From Paenibacillus profundus (lineage in GTDB: Bacteria > Bacillota > Bacilli > Paenibacillales > Paenibacillaceae), in assembly GCF_021369635.1 (NCBI RefSeq), contig NZ_JAJNBZ010000011.1, positions 98,011 to 162,010 on the forward strand: 64,000 nt of DNA. The letters run 5' to 3'. The position numbers and the translations under genes are program-made. The notes beneath the pieces were generated by a model. That model saw nothing but the letters and a program-made list of their open reading frames with translations, ran no database searches and had not been told where the DNA came from. Shown here piece by piece: positions 34,337-47,114 of the stretch. The first letter of the stretch is position 1, and each line of letters opens with the position of its first letter.

Positions 34337-37300
34337 AGATTAGCTCCCTCCCATCAAGTCTTGTTGCCGCGCCGTTTGCAGACTTCAGCTTGGCCAAGAG
34401 GCTAGCCCCGATCTCGGCAAGCGGTCCAGGCTGACACAGGTCCTTATGCCGGCATGCGATATCATGCCGCTCGATCTGTCCGCCTATATAAGGAACCCAC
34501 ATCTCCGGTTCAATCGGATCGAACCAGTCCGGTATGATGGTCGAACGGAAGAACAGCAGATCTCCCTCGAATCTTCGCGGAACATAAGCCCCTAAAAGAC
34601 GAACCGAATTCTCATATGTTTCTTTCAAATTCATAATGGTAGCTTCATCAAGGCTTGCCAATGCGCTGCTGTCGCTGCGAAGAATCTCGATCGCGGTGGC
34701 GATATTGAGCGGAACGTCGCCAATGCTGTCCTTATCGTAGCCGCCCAAAGCAAGCAGCGCGGTCAGCGCCTCCTCCTCATCCGGTTCTCCGCGAATAGGC
34801 AGGTAATGGCTCGGGTAAGCGTCAAGCATGGCCAGAAAAGCGACCTCTTCTCCCTCTTCTTGCAGCTGTACGGCCATGGCATGCGCCACATTGCCCCCAA
34901 GAGACCAGCCTAGCAGCCGGTACGGACCGGCAGGTTGAATCGAGCGAATATGTTGAATATAATCTGCCGTCATCTCCTCCAGCGTCTTCGGAAGCTCCTC
35001 GGACTGGGCAATGCCGCGGGCCTGCAAGCCATAGATTGGATAATCCATGCCCAGATGCTTCATCAGCCCGGCATAGCACCAGCTTAGTCCGCCTGCAGGA
35101 TGGACGCAGAACAGCGGCAGCTGAGCGCCGTGCGTTCTGAGCGGCAGCAGAACCTGCAGCGCGCTGTGCCCGCCGCCCATATCGAGCCTTTCGGCGAGCC
35201 CGGCTGCGGTAGGAGCCTCGAAGAGAACGGCAATGCTCAGTTCCCTGCCCATCGCTTCGCGGATGCGGCTGATGAGGCGGACCGCAAGCAGCGAATGGCC
35301 GCCCAGCTCGAAGAAGCTGTCATCAATCCCCACGCGCCGCACCCCGAGCACTTCGGCGAACAAATCACATAGAACTTCCTCCTGCGGCGTTCTCGGGTTA
35401 CGGCCGTCAAGCGCCAAGGAGACATCAGGCGCCGGCAGCGCCTTGCGATCCAGCTTGCCATTCGGAGTGAGCGGCAAAGCATCCATGCCTATCATCGCAG
35501 ACGGCACCATATAATCAGGCAAAATGGAGGCGGCATATCGGCGCAGCTCGGCCGGTTCAAGGCTTGCTTCCGCGGCGAACACCACATAAGCTGCCAGACG
35601 CTTGTCTCCCGGCTGATCCTCGCGCACCACTACCGCTGCCTGGGCCACCTCGGGATGCCGGGCAAGCACGGCTTCGATCTCGCCCGGTTCGATGCGGAAG
35701 CCTCGAATCTTCACCTGATGGTCAGCTCGGCCCAGATAATCTAGTGAGCCGTCGGCGATCCGCTTGGCCAAATCTCCGGTGCGGTACATTCTGGTGCCCG
35801 GCGGACCGAACGGATCGGCAACGAACCGCTCAGCCGTCAACCCCGGACGCCCCCAATAACCGCGGGCCAGCCCAGCGCCGGCGACATACATTTCCCCCGT
35901 CACTCCGGGCGGAGCAGGCTGCAGCGCATCATCCAGCACATACACTCGAAGATCTGGTATTGACCGGCCGATGAGGCTGTTGGCTCCCGGGGCAGCGCTG
36001 TGCTGGTGAAGCTCATTGTAGCTGACATGCACGGTTGTCTCGGTAATGCCGTACATGTTGATCAGTCTGGGAGCATGATCCGGATGGCGCTGATACCAGT
36101 CCTCCAGCCGGCCAAGCTCCAGCGCCTCGCCGCCGAAAATAACATACCGCAGGGAGAGCGTCTGCCCCAGCTCAGGTTGTTCCCGATCCGCTTGCATCAA
36201 TTGATAGAAGGCGGACGGCGTCTGATTCAGGACGGTCACGCCCTCTTGCGAGAGCAAATGCAGGAACTCGCCCGGCGACCTGCTGATCGTATGCGGCACC
36301 ACCACGAGACGGCCGCCATGCAGGAGCGGACCCCAGATTTCCCACACCGAAAAATCGAAGGCATAGGAATGAAACAATGTCCACACATCATCAGAGTCAA
36401 AGTGGAACCAATGCTCGGTAGCCGCAAACAGCCGCACCACGTTCTGATGAGGAATGAGCACTCCTTTAGGCCTGCCCGTAGATCCTGAAGTGTAGATGAT
36501 ATAGGCCGGACTAAGCGGAGACAGACGCCCCCTGCGTTCATGGTCGCTTGGGTTGACTGGCGAATATTGCCGCAGCCGTTCCTCGGCTCCAGACTCATCC
36601 AGCACAATTCGCGGCAGGCTTCCCGTATCCGGCAGCTTGGAAGATACGTGAGTGCTTGTCATCATACAGACCGGACCTGCGTCCTCCAGCATATAAGCGA
36701 GCCGTTCGACAGGATAGTCCGGATCGAGAGGCAGATAGGCAGCCCCTGCTTTCAGCACGGCCAGCACGCCGACAACCATTTCTATAGACCGCGGCAGCGC
36801 CAAAGCCACAATCTGCTCGGGACCTACTCCTTCTGCGATGAGCAGATGCGCGAGCCGATTCGCCCGGATGTTTAGCTCCTCATAGCTCAGGGAGTCTCCT
36901 TCATAGACGACAGATATAGCCTCAGGCGAACGGGCCGCCTGCGCCTCGAACAGCCCCGGAAGAGTACCTTGCTGCGTTGCGGTCGCAGGCGTGCTCCATT
37001 CCATCAGGATGTGGTGACGCTCTTCCGCCGTTAAAATATCAAGCTGTCCGATAGACTCACTCGGTTCAGTAGCAGCAGTCTCCAGCACGCGCAAATAACG
37101 AGCTGCCAGCGCATCGGCTGTACTGCGCTTGAACAAATCGGCACTGTATTCCACAATTCCATCCAAGCCGTCAGGCGCGCCATTCGCATCGCGGCGCTCA
37201 TTCAGCTCCACCGTCAGGTCGAACTTCGCCGTGCCCACGCTTTGAAGATGAAGGTTGGCTGCGACACCCGGCAGCTCCAGCGCTGCACCCGGCGTATTTT

Positions 37301-40300
37301 GCAGCACCAGCATAATCTGGAAGAGCGGATGTCTGGCCCGGGATCTGACGGGGTTAAGCACTTCTACGAGACGCTCAAACGGCAAGTCCTGATGCTCGTA
37401 CGCAGCCAGGCTAACCTCGCGGACTCTGGCAAGCAGTTCGCGGAAGCTTGGGTCGCCTGACGTGTCGGTGCGAAGCACCAACGTGTTGATGAAGAAGCCG
37501 ACAAGACCGTCAAGCGCATCGTCGCTCCGTCCGGTTATCGGGCTGCCGATCGGAATATCGGTGCCAGCGCCAAGCCGTGTGAGAAGAACGGCCAGTGCGG
37601 CTTGCAGCACCATGAATAGGCTCGCCTTGCTGTCACGGGCAAGCTCTAATAACTGGCCGTGCAGCTGCCTGCTAATCTGGAAATGGACGGTGCCGCCTTG
37701 GTAGCTAGCTGCCGGTGGTCTCGGATAATCAGTCGGCAGATCCAGCTGCTCCGGCAGGCCCTTAAGCGTCCGCGTCCAGAAATCGAGCTGGCGGGCAATA
37801 AGACTATCAGGATCGCCAGCGCTTCCCAGAAGGCGCTCCTGCCAGATCGCATAGTCCGCATATTGCACCGGCAGCAGCGGCCATACAGGAAGCTCGCCCC
37901 GGCAGCGTGCCGCATAGGCAGCGGACAGATCACGGGATAACGGGGTCAATGACCACCCGTCCCCGGCAATATGGTGCAGCAGCAGCAGCAGCACATGCTC
38001 GTTCGGAGCGAGCATGAACAGTTGGGCCCGCAGCGAAGGCTCAGCCGATAGCTGAAAGCTATAACGCACGGCTTCCGCAAGCCGTTCCGGCAGTTCCGCC
38101 TCGCTGGTCTCCGTCAGGATCAGCTCAGGCTGTGCTTCTCCAGCATCCAGAATAAGCTGGCGCGATGTACCTTGCGTATCGGGAAACACCGTACGCAGTG
38201 TCTCATGCCGGTTCACCACATCGCCGAGAGCCGCCTCCAGCGCCTGCAAATCCAGTTCTCCGGACAAACGGGCTACAAGCGGAATATTATAGGTCGGGTT
38301 GGGCCCTTCCAGACGATACAGGAACCATAAGCGCCGTTGGGCAAAGGACAGCGGAACGCTCTCAGGCCGCGCGGCCGGTCGTATGGCCGGTCTGGCCTCC
38401 TGCGCATAATCGATCCGTTTGACAAGTTCCGCAACCGCAGGCGCCTCGAAAAGACTGCCGATGTTTAGTTCGACGCCAAATGCCTCACGGATGCGAACCA
38501 TTACCCGCCCGGCAAGCAAGGAATGACCGCCCAGCGCGAAGAAGTCGTCATCGATGCCGACACGGGACAGGCCAAGCACTTCGGCGAATAGAGCGCATAG
38601 AATCTCCTCCTGCGGTGTCCGAGGGCCGCGTCCCGCAGCCGTCATGCCGAGATCAGGCGCTGGCAATGCCTTGCGATCAATCTTTTTGTTCGGCGTCAAA
38701 GGCATGGCATCAAGCGTGACGATAGCCGCTGGGACCATATAATCGGGCAGCTTGCCGGCGACATAACGGCGAAGCCCAGCCGGATCGATTCCGGACGAAG
38801 AGGCCGGAACCACATAAGCGACCAAACGCCGATCCCCCGGCTGGTCCTCCCGGACCATCACCGTTACTTGAGCAACGTCAGTGTGCAGGGCAATCAGAGC
38901 CTCGATTTCGCCCACTTCGATCCGAAAACCGCGCAGCTTAATCTGATGATCGGCACGACCCAAGTAATCGATGGAGCCGTCCGCCAGCCATCTCACGAGA
39001 TCGCCTGTGCGGTACATCCGGGTGCCCGGCGGACCGAACGGATCCGCCACGAACCGCTCCGCCGTCAGATCTGGCCGCCCCAAGTAGCCGCGGGCCAATC
39101 CAGCGCCCGCAATATACAGCTCCCCCGCCACTCCCGGCGGAACAGGCTCCAGCGCTGCATCCAGCACATATAGCCTCGTATTCCAGATCGGACCTCCAAT
39201 GGACGGCTTACCCGTGCGCTCATTACCCAGCAGTGCAGCTGTCGAATAAATGGTCGTTTCCGTCGGGCCATATTGGTTGTTGACTTGGCAATTCAGATCT
39301 TGCAGGGCAAGCTTAAGTCCGATCGGGAGCGCCTCGCCCCCGGTTATAATCGTAAGCCCGTCGAACTTGTCAGGATTGCTGGCAGCAAGCGATTGCCACA
39401 GTGTCGGGGTCGCCTGCATAATCGTAGCTCCCGTGTCCCTGATCCTTTGCGCCAGTGCAGACGGATCCAGAATCGTATCCTTCCGAGCGATATCTATGCT
39501 GGCTCCGGTCGTGAGAGGCAGCAGCACCTCCATGACAGAAATATCAAATGAGATCGTCGTAACAGACAGCAGCCGATCCTGCCCATCAAGCGCAAACCGA
39601 TCACGCATTGCCAACAGCAGGTTGGCCAGACCTTCAAATGTGAGCAATACCCCCTTAGGTCTGCCAGTCGAGCCGGAAGTGTATATCACATAAGAAGGGT
39701 GAAGCGGCGACAAGCGGCCTATACGGTCAGCATCATTAGGATTATGCTTAGCATGCTGCCCAAGTCTGTCAATGGTTGCAGGCTCATCAAGCACGAGCTT
39801 AGGAGCCGCACCGGAATCCGGCAGTCTGGAGACAACCTCCGTGACCGTTATGAGGCACATCGGTCCGGCGTCTTCCAGCATATAAGCAATCCGATCGGAC
39901 GGATAATCCGGGTCGATCGGCAAATATGCCGCTCCCGTCTTGTGCACCGCCAGTATGGCGACGACCATCTCTACCGACCGCGGCAGCGCCAGAGCCACAA
40001 TCCCCTCTGGACCGGCACCGTGCGCAATCAGCAGATGCGCAAGCTGGTTAGCACGCGCGTTCAACTCGGCATAACGCAGTGTTGCATCATCAAAGACAAC
40101 CGCAACCGCATCAGGGGTGCGGGCAACCTGCTCCTCGAACAATCTTGGCACGCTCGTCTGCGGCAGATTATGCGCGGTGTTATTCCACTCGCTCAACACC
40201 TGACGGCGTTCTTCGGGCAGAAGCAGTTCCAGCCGCCCGATCGGCTGGCCGGGGGCAGCAGCGGCAATCTTGTCCAGTAAATGCAGAAAGCGCCGCTGAT

Positions 40301-41531
40301 GCAGCATCAACTCGCTTGCGCTGTAAATCGCAGGGTTCGCATCAAAGTCGATACGAAGTCCGTTGCCGTCGGAGTTGCAGTACACATTAATCGTCAGATC
40401 ATCCACAGGCCCTGCCGACAGGTTGCGTGTCCTTCCCCGATGGCCGGCAAAGCTCAGATCCTCGACAAACGGCATCACATTAATGAGAGGGCCGAACAAT
40501 CTCCGGTTGTCCCCCAGCAATTTCAGGTCGCGACGCAGATCCTGATGACGATAGTTCTGGTGCCGTCTTATATCGCGGATTTCCCGGGACACCTGCTGCA
40601 GCAGCTCGCCCAGACTCATATCCGGCCGGACCGCCACACGCAGAGGCAGCAAATTCATGACCATGCCGGGAACGCGCAGCGCTGCGGAGCCCAGCCGGCA
40701 CATCACGGGCAAGCCGAGTATGACGTCGTCTGCGCCGGTCAGCCGATGTACGTAGACGGCGGCAGCCGTAATCAAGACATCCGGCCAGCTTGTCCCCGAC
40801 CCGCTTGCAGCCGCCTGCCAACCGTTCATGACGGGTGACGGCAGCTGCGTGGATCGGCGCAAAAAGCTGCGCGATGTCCGCTGCGCGCGCTCGCCCAGAC
40901 TGACCGCTTCGGGTTCATCGGCGAAGCGCGCCAACCAGAATTGACGATCCTGCTCCAGCCGCTCTGATGCGCGATAAGCTGCATCTTCCTGCAGGATGGA
41001 GCGCAAAGAACCAAATGCCTCCTCACCGATCGGCAGATCGTAGGAAAGCGCGGTATAAATCTGAGCGACCCTTCGTGCCAGAAGCGAGAAGCCATAGCCA
41101 TCGATTGCAATATGATGAATGCGCTGGTACCAGTAGAAACGATCGGGAGCGAGCTTGAACAGCGCTTCCGTAAACAGCGGGCCGCTGAGCAGGTCGACAG
41201 GCTGGGCCAAATCATGCTTCATCCATGCTTCTGCCGCTTCGTGCGGGTCCTCTCGCCCGCTGACATCTATGATATGCAGCGGCCAGCCGGAAGACGGGAC
41301 GATAGTCTGCCAAGGCCCGTCCCGATCCTCTCCGAAGCAGACATGCAGCGCTTCCGCCTCCGTCACGGCCCGGCGTAAAGCAGTCTCGAAGCGTTCCGGA
41401 TCAACAGGTCCATGGATTTCTACACATTCACCGGTATTGAATATCGGGTTGTCTGGATCAAGCTGCTGCGCGAACCAAATACCGGACTGCGCTCCCGACA
41501 GAGACCATCGGACCCTCTCCTGATCAGGCAT
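34329..41531 (-). CDS. dhbF: bacillibactin non-ribosomal peptide synthetase DhbF
   Basis: A 2400-residue enzyme; ATG 41531 follows AAGGAGGT. Domain order: C (~10-440), A1 (~465-960), carrier ([15 protein letters not shown], ~1015), C (~1075-1500), A2 (~1530-2030), carrier ([15 protein letters not shown], ~2085) and thioesterase ([11 protein letters not shown], ~2200-2390). A1 has FDISVMEV and a code close to the glycine type. A2 has FDFSVWEI and [11 protein letters not shown], the threonine code (D, F, W ... V, H). Length and order equal B. subtilis DhbF. It condenses dihydroxybenzoate, Gly and Thr and cyclises three units to bacillibactin. Confidence 0.95.
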   Translation of the reverse strand: MPDQERVRWSLSGAQSGIWFAQQLDPDNPIFNTGECVEIHGPVDPERFETALRRAVTEAEALHVCFGEDRDGPWQTIVPSSGWPLHIIDVSGREDPHEAAEAWMKHDLAQPVDLLSGPLFTEALFKLAPDRFYWYQRIHHIAIDGYGFSLLARRVAQIYTALSYDLPIGEEAFGSLRSILQEDAAYRASERLEQDRQFWLARFADEPEAVSLGERAQRTSRSFLRRSTQLPSPVMNGWQAAASGSGTSWPDVLITAAAVYVHRLTGADDVILGLPVMCRLGSAALRVPGMVMNLLPLRVAVRPDMSLGELLQQVSREIRDIRRHQNYRHQDLRRDLKLLGDNRRLFGPLINVMPFVEDLSFAGHRGRTRNLSAGPVDDLTINVYCNSDGNGLRIDFDANPAIYSASELMLHQRRFLHLLDKIAAAAPGQPIGRLELLLPEERRQVLSEWNNTAHNLPQTSVPRLFEEQVARTPDAVAVVFDDATLRYAELNARANQLAHLLIAHGAGPEGIVALALPRSVEMVVAILAVHKTGAAYLPIDPDYPSDRIAYMLEDAGPMCLITVTEVVSRLPDSGAAPKLVLDEPATIDRLGQHAKHNPNDADRIGRLSPLHPSYVIYTSGSTGRPKGVLLTFEGLANLLLAMRDRFALDGQDRLLSVTTISFDISVMEVLLPLTTGASIDIARKDTILDPSALAQRIRDTGATIMQATPTLWQSLAASNPDKFDGLTIITGGEALPIGLKLALQDLNCQVNNQYGPTETTIYSTAALLGNERTGKPSIGGPIWNTRLYVLDAALEPVPPGVAGELYIAGAGLARGYLGRPDLTAERFVADPFGPPGTRMYRTGDLVRWLADGSIDYLGRADHQIKLRGFRIEVGEIEALIALHTDVAQVTVMVREDQPGDRRLVAYVVPASSSGIDPAGLRRYVAGKLPDYMVPAAIVTLDAMPLTPNKKIDRKALPAPDLGMTAAGRGPRTPQEEILCALFAEVLGLSRVGIDDDFFALGGHSLLAGRVMVRIREAFGVELNIGSLFEAPAVAELVKRIDYAQEARPAIRPAARPESVPLSFAQRRLWFLYRLEGPNPTYNIPLVARLSGELDLQALEAALGDVVNRHETLRTVFPDTQGTSRQLILDAGEAQPELILTETSEAELPERLAEAVRYSFQLSAEPSLRAQLFMLAPNEHVLLLLLHHIAGDGWSLTPLSRDLSAAYAARCRGELPVWPLLPVQYADYAIWQERLLGSAGDPDSLIARQLDFWTRTLKGLPEQLDLPTDYPRPPAASYQGGTVHFQISRQLHGQLLELARDSKASLFMVLQAALAVLLTRLGAGTDIPIGSPITGRSDDALDGLVGFFINTLVLRTDTSGDPSFRELLARVREVSLAAYEHQDLPFERLVEVLNPVRSRARHPLFQIMLVLQNTPGAALELPGVAANLHLQSVGTAKFDLTVELNERRDANGAPDGLDGIVEYSADLFKRSTADALAARYLRVLETAATEPSESIGQLDILTAEERHHILMEWSTPATATQQGTLPGLFEAQAARSPEAISVVYEGDSLSYEELNIRANRLAHLLIAEGVGPEQIVALALPRSIEMVVGVLAVLKAGAAYLPLDPDYPVERLAYMLEDAGPVCMMTSTHVSSKLPDTGSLPRIVLDESGAEERLRQYSPVNPSDHERRGRLSPLSPAYIIYTSGSTGRPKGVLIPHQNVVRLFAATEHWFHFDSDDVWTLFHSYAFDFSVWEIWGPLLHGGRLVVVPHTISRSPGEFLHLLSQEGVTVLNQTPSAFYQLMQADREQPELGQTLSLRYVIFGGEALELGRLEDWYQRHPDHAPRLINMYGITETTVHVSYNELHQHSAAPGANSLIGRSIPDLRVYVLDDALQPAPPGVTGEMYVAGAGLARGYWGRPGLTAERFVADPFGPPGTRMYRTGDLAKRIADGSLDYLGRADHQVKIRGFRIEPGEIEAVLARHPEVAQAAVVVREDQPGDKRLAAYVVFAAEASLEPAELRRYAASILPDYMVPSAMIGMDALPLTPNGKLDRKALPAPDVSLALDGRNPRTPQEEVLCDLFAEVLGVRRVGIDDSFFELGGHSLLAVRLISRIREAMGRELSIAVLFEAPTAAGLAERLDMGGGHSALQVLLPLRTHGAQLPLFCVHPAGGLSWCYAGLMKHLGMDYPIYGLQARGIAQSEELPKTLEEMTADYIQHIRSIQPAGPYRLLGWSLGGNVAHAMAVQLQEEGEEVAFLAMLDAYPSHYLPIRGEPDEEEALTALLALGGYDKDSIGDVPLNIATAIEILRSDSSALASLDEATIMNLKETYENSVRLLGAYVPRRFEGDLLFFRSTIIPDWFDPIEPEMWVPYIGGQIERHDIACRHKDLCQPGPLAEIGASLLAKLKSANGAATRLDGRELIYD

Positions 41532-41546
41532 GATAGTGACCTCCTT

Positions 41547-42533
41547 CTATACAGTAAAATAATCATAGTTGGGCAAGGTTTTGCTCAGCCTTGAAGATAA
41601 CAGCTTCCACCAGTCAGCCAATGTGGGCTGCTCGGCCAGCTCCACGAAGCTCACCGCGGCTCCGCTGCGGCGCCACCGCTCCACCAGGCTCATAATCCGG
41701 ATGGAATCAAGTCCCCACAACATAATCAGGTTGTCATTATCCGCAATCTTGGACGGCTGTTCCTGCAGAAGTCCTGCCACTTCCTCACGCACGGATTGCT
41801 GCGTCAACGGCCAGCGATCAGCCTCAGGCGCAGCTTCAGGTGTAGATTCAAATTCAGATGCAATTTTAGGCGCTGATTCAGGCGTTGCAGCCTGCGAATC
41901 CACCAGTTCATTTACGAGACGCTGCGTCGTTATCGTGACCGCGCACCGTTCGGCCGCATAAGTGAGAGCCATCCGATGCTTCTCCGCAGAAAAATCAGCT
42001 ACCGCATCGGCGATGAAGAAGGGCTGCACGTCCTGCATGAATGCTTCGCATGAGGTTAGCAGGCATCCAATATGGGCGTAAATGCCGCATACCATCAGCT
42101 GATCCCGGCCGCGCTGCCGCATCATGTCCAGCAGATCGGTCTTCTGAAATGCGCTGTAACGCCACTTGGTCATCACAATATCGTGCTCGCCGGGAGCAAC
42201 CTCTTCCACAAACTTTTTCTGATAAGGCCCATCGTCAATGCCCGGGCCCCAGAAATCCTGCAGCAATCCGCGCTGCTCAGGGTTCTGACCGCCAGGCTGC
42301 GCCGAGTACACAACAGGTATTCCGAGATCGGCGCAATGAACACGAAGCTTCCGGATGTTCGCCAGCAGCTCTACGACAGGCGATTCGTCAACATTGAAGG
42401 CGTCGAGGAAGTATTGCTGCATATCATGAATAAGAAGAACGGCACGTCTTGGATCAGGTGTCCAAGCCACCTTGTTCGCCGGTAGATTGGACTCCACAGG
42501 CATCGGATAAGGAAGAATGGATGGAAGAGCCAT
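41547..42533 (-). CDS. dhbB: isochorismatase with C-terminal aryl carrier domain DhbB
   Basis: ATG 42533 is chosen because of AGGAGAT just upstream. The N-terminal ~210 residues are an isochorismatase: [11 protein letters not shown] (catalytic Asp), [10 protein letters not shown] (Lys) and [13 protein letters not shown]. After a Glu/Ala-rich linker comes an aryl carrier domain with [16 protein letters not shown], where Ser takes phosphopantetheine. It converts isochorismate to 2,3-dihydro-2,3-dihydroxybenzoate and carries activated dihydroxybenzoate to DhbF. It lies 15 bases upstream of dhbF. Confidence 0.94.
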   Translation of the reverse strand: MALPSILPYPMPVESNLPANKVAWTPDPRRAVLLIHDMQQYFLDAFNVDESPVVELLANIRKLRVHCADLGIPVVYSAQPGGQNPEQRGLLQDFWGPGIDDGPYQKKFVEEVAPGEHDIVMTKWRYSAFQKTDLLDMMRQRGRDQLMVCGIYAHIGCLLTSCEAFMQDVQPFFIADAVADFSAEKHRMALTYAAERCAVTITTQRLVNELVDSQAATPESAPKIASEFESTPEAAPEADRWPLTQQSVREEVAGLLQEQPSKIADNDNLIMLWGLDSIRIMSLVERWRRSGAAVSFVELAEQPTLADWWKLLSSRLSKTLPNYDYFTV

Positions 42534-42553
42534 AATATCTCCTCTTTTCAGCA

Positions 42554-44185
42554 TTATTTTGGTACGCTAGCTAGAGACGTCTGCTTCTTGGCAATGAGTT
42601 CGCGCAGTGTCTTTTTACTCACCTTGCCTACCCCTGTCTGGGGGAACGAATCCACGAACTCCACCCGATCAGGGATTTTGTAAGCCGCTAGCCCGCGTCC
42701 TCTAAGAAAGGCTTTGAGTTCAGCATCTGTCAGCGACGAGGAATGATAAGGAACAACGAATGCGCACGTACGCTCGCCGAGGAACTCGTCCGGCATCGCT
42801 ACCACCGCTGCATCGTGCACCCCGGGATGAGCGAGGAGGTGATTCTCTACCTCCTCAGCCGCCACCTTGTCTCCGCCGCGGTTAATTTGGTCTTTATCGC
42901 GGCCCTCAATGACCAGATAACCAGCTGAGGTCAATCTGGCGAGGTCGCCTGTACGGTAAAATCCATCTGTCGTGAACGCCTTGGCATTATGCTTCTCGGC
43001 CTTGTAATAGCCGCGAATGGTATAAGGCCCGCGCGTCAGCAGATGCCCCACTTCGCCTGAGGCGACTTCACAATCATCATCGTCCACCAACCGGACTTCA
43101 TCATATGGCGACATCGGTCTGCCTTGCGTGTTCACAATAATCTCTTCCGGATCATCCAGTCTGGTGTAATTGACCAGCCCTTCCGCCATCCCGTAAACCT
43201 GCTGCAGGGTGCAGCCCATCGCCGTGCTTACCCGCTTGGCCGCCTCCGCGCTGAACTTGGCTCCGCCGACCTGCAGCACCTGAAGATGGGACAGGTCGTA
43301 ACGGCGAGATGCCGCCGCGTCGAGCCAGATCAATGCCAGCGGCGGCACTACGGCCGTAATCGTGACGCGCTCCTCCGCAATGAGAGGGAACGCTTCGTCC
43401 GGGCTGGCTCCACGCGCAAGAACGACTCTGCCGCCGGCATATAGCGTCCCGAGCACTCCGGGCGAGCTAAGTGGGTAGTTATGGGCGACAGGGAGCACCG
43501 CCAGATATGCGCTATTCTCATTCAAGGAGCAGATCTCCGCGCTTACCCGCAAGCTGTAAATGTAGTCATCGTGCGTCCGGGGAATCAGCTTCGGGAGCCC
43601 GGTCGTCCCGCCGGACAGCTGGAGAAAAGCGACATCGCCAGGGCTTGGCCCCTCCATTCCGCTTACGGGGTCGGCATACAAGTTGCCCAGCGCCGTAAAC
43701 TTCCCCGGGTCTCCCGCCACAATGACGTGACGCAAGGCTGGAGCAGCCTCCTTCACCTGTTCAGCAAGGTCCCGGTAATCAAATCCCGAGTCTGTATCAG
43801 GGATAATGTAAGCCACCGCTTCGGTGAACTCGCATAAATAGGTGATCTCGCTTTTGCGGTGCACCGGCAGGGAGAAGACAGGCAGCGCTCCTAAGCGGAA
43901 CAGCGCAAAGATAGCTTCAAAGAATTGCGGGATATTGGGCAGCTGAACGATAACCCGATCCTGCGGCTGAATCCCCAATTTGCGGAATCCGGCAGTGAGA
44001 CGGTCTGCTCTGGCGTCAAGCTCCGCATAGCTCATCCGCTGATCGCCGCTGACGATGGCAATGCGATCCCCATGGGCTGCGGCGCGCTGCCGCAGCATGT
44101 CACCGAATGTCTCTCCCCGCCAACATCCTTCCTTGCGATAGCGATCGGCCAACTCCTTAGGCCATGTTGGGCATCCTGGCAGCAT
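42554..44185 (-). CDS. dhbE: 2,3-dihydroxybenzoate-AMP ligase DhbE
   Basis: A 543-residue adenylating enzyme; ATG 44185 follows GGGAGGGATGATTG. Motifs: [20 protein letters not shown] (A3), [11 protein letters not shown] (A4 of aryl-acid ligases, with the Asn that contacts the hydroxybenzoate), [12 protein letters not shown] (A5), YRTGDLARL (A7) and [20 protein letters not shown] (A8). It activates dihydroxybenzoate with ATP and loads the carrier domain of DhbB. It lies directly between dhbC and dhbB. Confidence 0.94.
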   Translation of the reverse strand: MLPGCPTWPKELADRYRKEGCWRGETFGDMLRQRAAAHGDRIAIVSGDQRMSYAELDARADRLTAGFRKLGIQPQDRVIVQLPNIPQFFEAIFALFRLGALPVFSLPVHRKSEITYLCEFTEAVAYIIPDTDSGFDYRDLAEQVKEAAPALRHVIVAGDPGKFTALGNLYADPVSGMEGPSPGDVAFLQLSGGTTGLPKLIPRTHDDYIYSLRVSAEICSLNENSAYLAVLPVAHNYPLSSPGVLGTLYAGGRVVLARGASPDEAFPLIAEERVTITAVVPPLALIWLDAAASRRYDLSHLQVLQVGGAKFSAEAAKRVSTAMGCTLQQVYGMAEGLVNYTRLDDPEEIIVNTQGRPMSPYDEVRLVDDDDCEVASGEVGHLLTRGPYTIRGYYKAEKHNAKAFTTDGFYRTGDLARLTSAGYLVIEGRDKDQINRGGDKVAAEEVENHLLAHPGVHDAAVVAMPDEFLGERTCAFVVPYHSSSLTDAELKAFLRGRGLAAYKIPDRVEFVDSFPQTGVGKVSKKTLRELIAKKQTSLASVPK

Positions 44186-44188
44186 CAA

Positions 44189-45430
44189 TCATCCCTCCCG
44201 CGTCATCGATAGTTGTTGTTGATTCAGCCCCATGGCAAGCAGCAGCGTGCGGAACTTGGCTGAAGTCTCCGCAAGCTCGGCAGCCGCGTTCGAACCGGCA
44301 ACGATTCCCGCTCCGGCGAATAGACGCAGCGATCGTCCTTCCGCCTCTGCACAGCGGATCGTGACGGCCCACTCTCCGTCGCCATTCGCATCGCACCAGC
44401 CAACCGTTCCCGTGAAATAGCCTCGTTCGAACGGCTCAATCTCATGAATTACAGCACGGGCCAGATCCGTAGGCGTTCCGCAGATGGCAGGCGTCGGATG
44501 CAGCGCCATTGCGAGCTCAAGCGATGAGACCGAGGCATCGGCAAGCTCCCCGTTTATTTCGGTGGAGAGATGCCACATCGTCTTCGTCTGCACAAGCGAT
44601 GGTCCAGTGGGAACATCTAATTTTTTGCAATATGGACGAAGCGCGGCCACGACAGCATCGATGACCACTTCATGCTCATGTCTGTCCTTAGCGGAGGCCA
44701 GCAGTGCGGCCGCCCGCCGCTTATCCTCGATGGGATCATCGCTGCGGGCCGCGGAGCCTGCCAACGGATTGGCTTTAATCTGCAATCCTGTCTTCGTGAC
44801 GAGCAGCTCCGGGCTGGCTCCAATGAGCGTTCGGGGACCTTCGTGCGCATCCGCTGCGCATTCCTCTCTCTCTGCCGCCAGATTGACGGCAAAGGTATAA
44901 CCATGGGTATTGTGATAGGCCAAATTGCGCAGCAGCTGATGGACATCGACAGCTTGCGGCGACGTAATGTGCAGCGTTCTTGACAGCACCACCTTCTGAA
45001 GCGCGCCTGCGCTAAGACGAGCCAACACTTGGTTCACGCCATCCTCATATTTTTCCGGCTCCGGAATCGCACGCATCTCACATACTGACGCCACTGGCTG
45101 TTCCATCTGAATGCCCGGCTCGAAGCTCAGAGGCCCTGCCCAATGGATAGCGTTCGGCACGATAAGCTGTGCAGGCTTCGTAACATCAAAAGGAATCGCT
45201 CCTGCAACAACCGGCACCTCATGCCCGGCTTGTCTAGCCGCGGCCAGAAGAACGGCAACGCGGCGCGTCAGGCTAATCCCTTCATCCTGCTCTTGAGCGT
45301 GCCACCGCGCCCATTGTCCCTGTGCCAGCAGGGTCCGTCTTGGTGAAGAGAAAAAGAAGGACGATCCCGTCCGGTATTGTTCCAGCAGCTGTGTGGCAGA
45401 CGCTGCAGGAGCAGCAACACACTTCAACAT
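44189..45430 (-). CDS. dhbC: isochorismate synthase DhbC
   Basis: ATG 45430 has GGGAG 9 bases upstream. The 413-residue chorismate-utilising enzyme has [61 protein letters not shown] and [15 protein letters not shown], the ordered motifs of isochorismate synthases. It converts chorismate to isochorismate, the first step of dihydroxybenzoate synthesis. It follows dhbA by 23 bases and touches dhbE. Confidence 0.93.
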   Translation of the reverse strand: MLKCVAAPAASATQLLEQYRTGSSFFFSSPRRTLLAQGQWARWHAQEQDEGISLTRRVAVLLAAARQAGHEVPVVAGAIPFDVTKPAQLIVPNAIHWAGPLSFEPGIQMEQPVASVCEMRAIPEPEKYEDGVNQVLARLSAGALQKVVLSRTLHITSPQAVDVHQLLRNLAYHNTHGYTFAVNLAAEREECAADAHEGPRTLIGASPELLVTKTGLQIKANPLAGSAARSDDPIEDKRRAAALLASAKDRHEHEVVIDAVVAALRPYCKKLDVPTGPSLVQTKTMWHLSTEINGELADASVSSLELAMALHPTPAICGTPTDLARAVIHEIEPFERGYFTGTVGWCDANGDGEWAVTIRCAEAEGRSLRLFAGAGIVAGSNAAAELAETSAKFRTLLLAMGLNQQQLSMTREG

Positions 45431-45453
45431 TTCTACCATCTCCCTTCTATGTA

Positions 45454-46239
45454 TCAACATCCCAAAGTTGCACCGCCGTCGACGCACAAGTCATGCATCG
45501 TAATATGCCGCGCCCGGTCGGATACGAGAAAGACCACTGCATCGGCAATATCGGAGGGCATGGCCAGCTTCCCAAGCGGTATTCCCAAGCGGAACGCCTC
45601 CGGCGAGCCGGCGATGACAGCCCGAGCTCCATCCTCACTGCTCCATAGCGCCCGCTGCATAGCCGTGTCCGTGGAGCCAGGCGACACGATGTTGCAGCGG
45701 ATATTGTGCCGGGCGTACTCCAGCCCCAGACATTTGGTGAACATAGTAGCCGCAGCCTTCGAGGCGGCATAAGCCGACATCTGCGCGCGCGGCACCCCGG
45801 AAGCATTCGATCCCACTGTCACGATCGAACCTGAATTGCGGAGCGCCATGCGCCTTACTATAGAACGGGACACATAGAACACGCCGTTGACGTTAACGGC
45901 GAAGGTCGCCTTCCAATCCTCATCGCTGAGCGATTCGATGGGCCCTGTTCGCAGCAGACCAGCCACATTGACAACCATTTCAATGGGACCCAGCTCACGT
46001 TCGATCCGTTCCACCACTTCATCAACGGCAGAGCTGTCACCCACGTCTGCGGGGTATGCCACAGCATGGAGATCGCTGGCACTTAGATCAGCCACGAGGC
46101 CGCTAATTCCATCGGCATTCCGATCCACTGCCGCAACGATGGCCCCAAGCCCGGCAAGGGCCCGTGCCACCGCTTCCCCAATGCCCTGAGCAGCGCCAGT
46201 GACTATAGCAACTTTTCCCCTTATCCCTGCACTCTCCAC
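45454..46239 (-). CDS. dhbA: 2,3-dihydro-2,3-dihydroxybenzoate dehydrogenase DhbA
   Basis: A 261-residue short-chain dehydrogenase starting at GTG 46239 after GAGGGG. It shows [14 protein letters not shown] (NAD-binding glycines), NVAGLL, the catalytic Ser in [10 protein letters not shown], and YAASKAA (Tyr and Lys). It oxidises the dihydrodiol made by DhbB to 2,3-dihydroxybenzoate. The operon position between besA and dhbC and the length match DhbA. Confidence 0.92.
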   Translation of the reverse strand: MESAGIRGKVAIVTGAAQGIGEAVARALAGLGAIVAAVDRNADGISGLVADLSASDLHAVAYPADVGDSSAVDEVVERIERELGPIEMVVNVAGLLRTGPIESLSDEDWKATFAVNVNGVFYVSRSIVRRMALRNSGSIVTVGSNASGVPRAQMSAYAASKAAATMFTKCLGLEYARHNIRCNIVSPGSTDTAMQRALWSSEDGARAVIAGSPEAFRLGIPLGKLAMPSDIADAVVFLVSDRARHITMHDLCVDGGATLGC

Positions 46240-46254
46240 TTCTTCAACCCCTCT

Positions 46255-47100
46255 TTATTTCTCTGGATTTAATGCAAATCGCAAGGCCCGGCTGATCAGA
46301 ATCGGCAGCACCGATACATGGCCTTCATCTTCAAATTCTTTGTATACTGCTCCCACTCCACGACTAGAGAGAGCGGTTAGGCGTTCCGAGAGCTCCCTTG
46401 CGCTGTCGCAATTGCGGGAGACGTGACTTTTCTCCAGCTCTCCTACACCAAGCAGCAGTTGAACGTTGACAGGCTCCTCCTTCACGCGGGCTGTAAATTT
46501 CTGTTCCTGTTCAAGCAAATATTGCTTGTTCCAATGGATGGATGGACTGCCTGCGATATAGTACTGAAATGCGCCCGGCTTAGTAAACAACGCATACAAC
46601 GTGAACAGACCGCCGAGAGAATGCCCAAAAATCGTCTGCCGATTGCGGTCGATCTGGAACTCGCTTTCTATCTGCGGCTTCAGCTCCTCCTCGATGAATT
46701 GAAGGAACGCCGCTGCTCCGCCTTGCTCAGGCAGAGCTGTGCCGTCGGACTTGTGGCGGTATTCGGTAGTTGGAACTGGCGTGTAATCGTAAAAGCGATC
46801 CGGCGCATACGGACCATCCGTCTCATAGCCGATGCCTACAATTATCGCAGGCACTACTCCCGTCTTATCAGGCCGGCGGCATTGCAGGCGCACCGCCTCC
46901 GCCATCGTTCCGAATACGGAATTTCCATCCAGCAAATAGATAACTGGAAATCCTGAGGGAGGAGGCGCTCCCTCAGGCTGCGCCACTATAAGCCGGTACG
47001 TGCGGTTCTCTGTACGCGAGCGCATCATCCATTGCTCCGCACGGGGAATGTCGACCCTGCGGCGCGAGATATGATTGAGTGTAGTTATGTTCGGTTTCAT
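46255..47100 (-). CDS. besA: bacillibactin trilactone esterase, BesA-like
   Basis: A 281-residue alpha/beta hydrolase of the esterase D/Fes type: VIYLLDGNSVFGT near the N-terminus, nucleophile elbow FGHSLGGLFTLYAL, and the acid/His end EFEDEGHVSVLP. BesA opens the ferric-bacillibactin trilactone inside the cell to release iron. It sits between the binding protein gene and dhbA, 15 bases before dhbA, which supports the role. Confidence 0.87.
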   Translation of the reverse strand: MKPNITTLNHISRRRVDIPRAEQWMMRSRTENRTYRLIVAQPEGAPPPSGFPVIYLLDGNSVFGTMAEAVRLQCRRPDKTGVVPAIIVGIGYETDGPYAPDRFYDYTPVPTTEYRHKSDGTALPEQGGAAAFLQFIEEELKPQIESEFQIDRNRQTIFGHSLGGLFTLYALFTKPGAFQYYIAGSPSIHWNKQYLLEQEQKFTARVKEEPVNVQLLLGVGELEKSHVSRNCDSARELSERLTALSSRGVGAVYKEFEDEGHVSVLPILISRALRFALNPEK

Positions 47101-47114
47101 CTAATCCCCCCCGT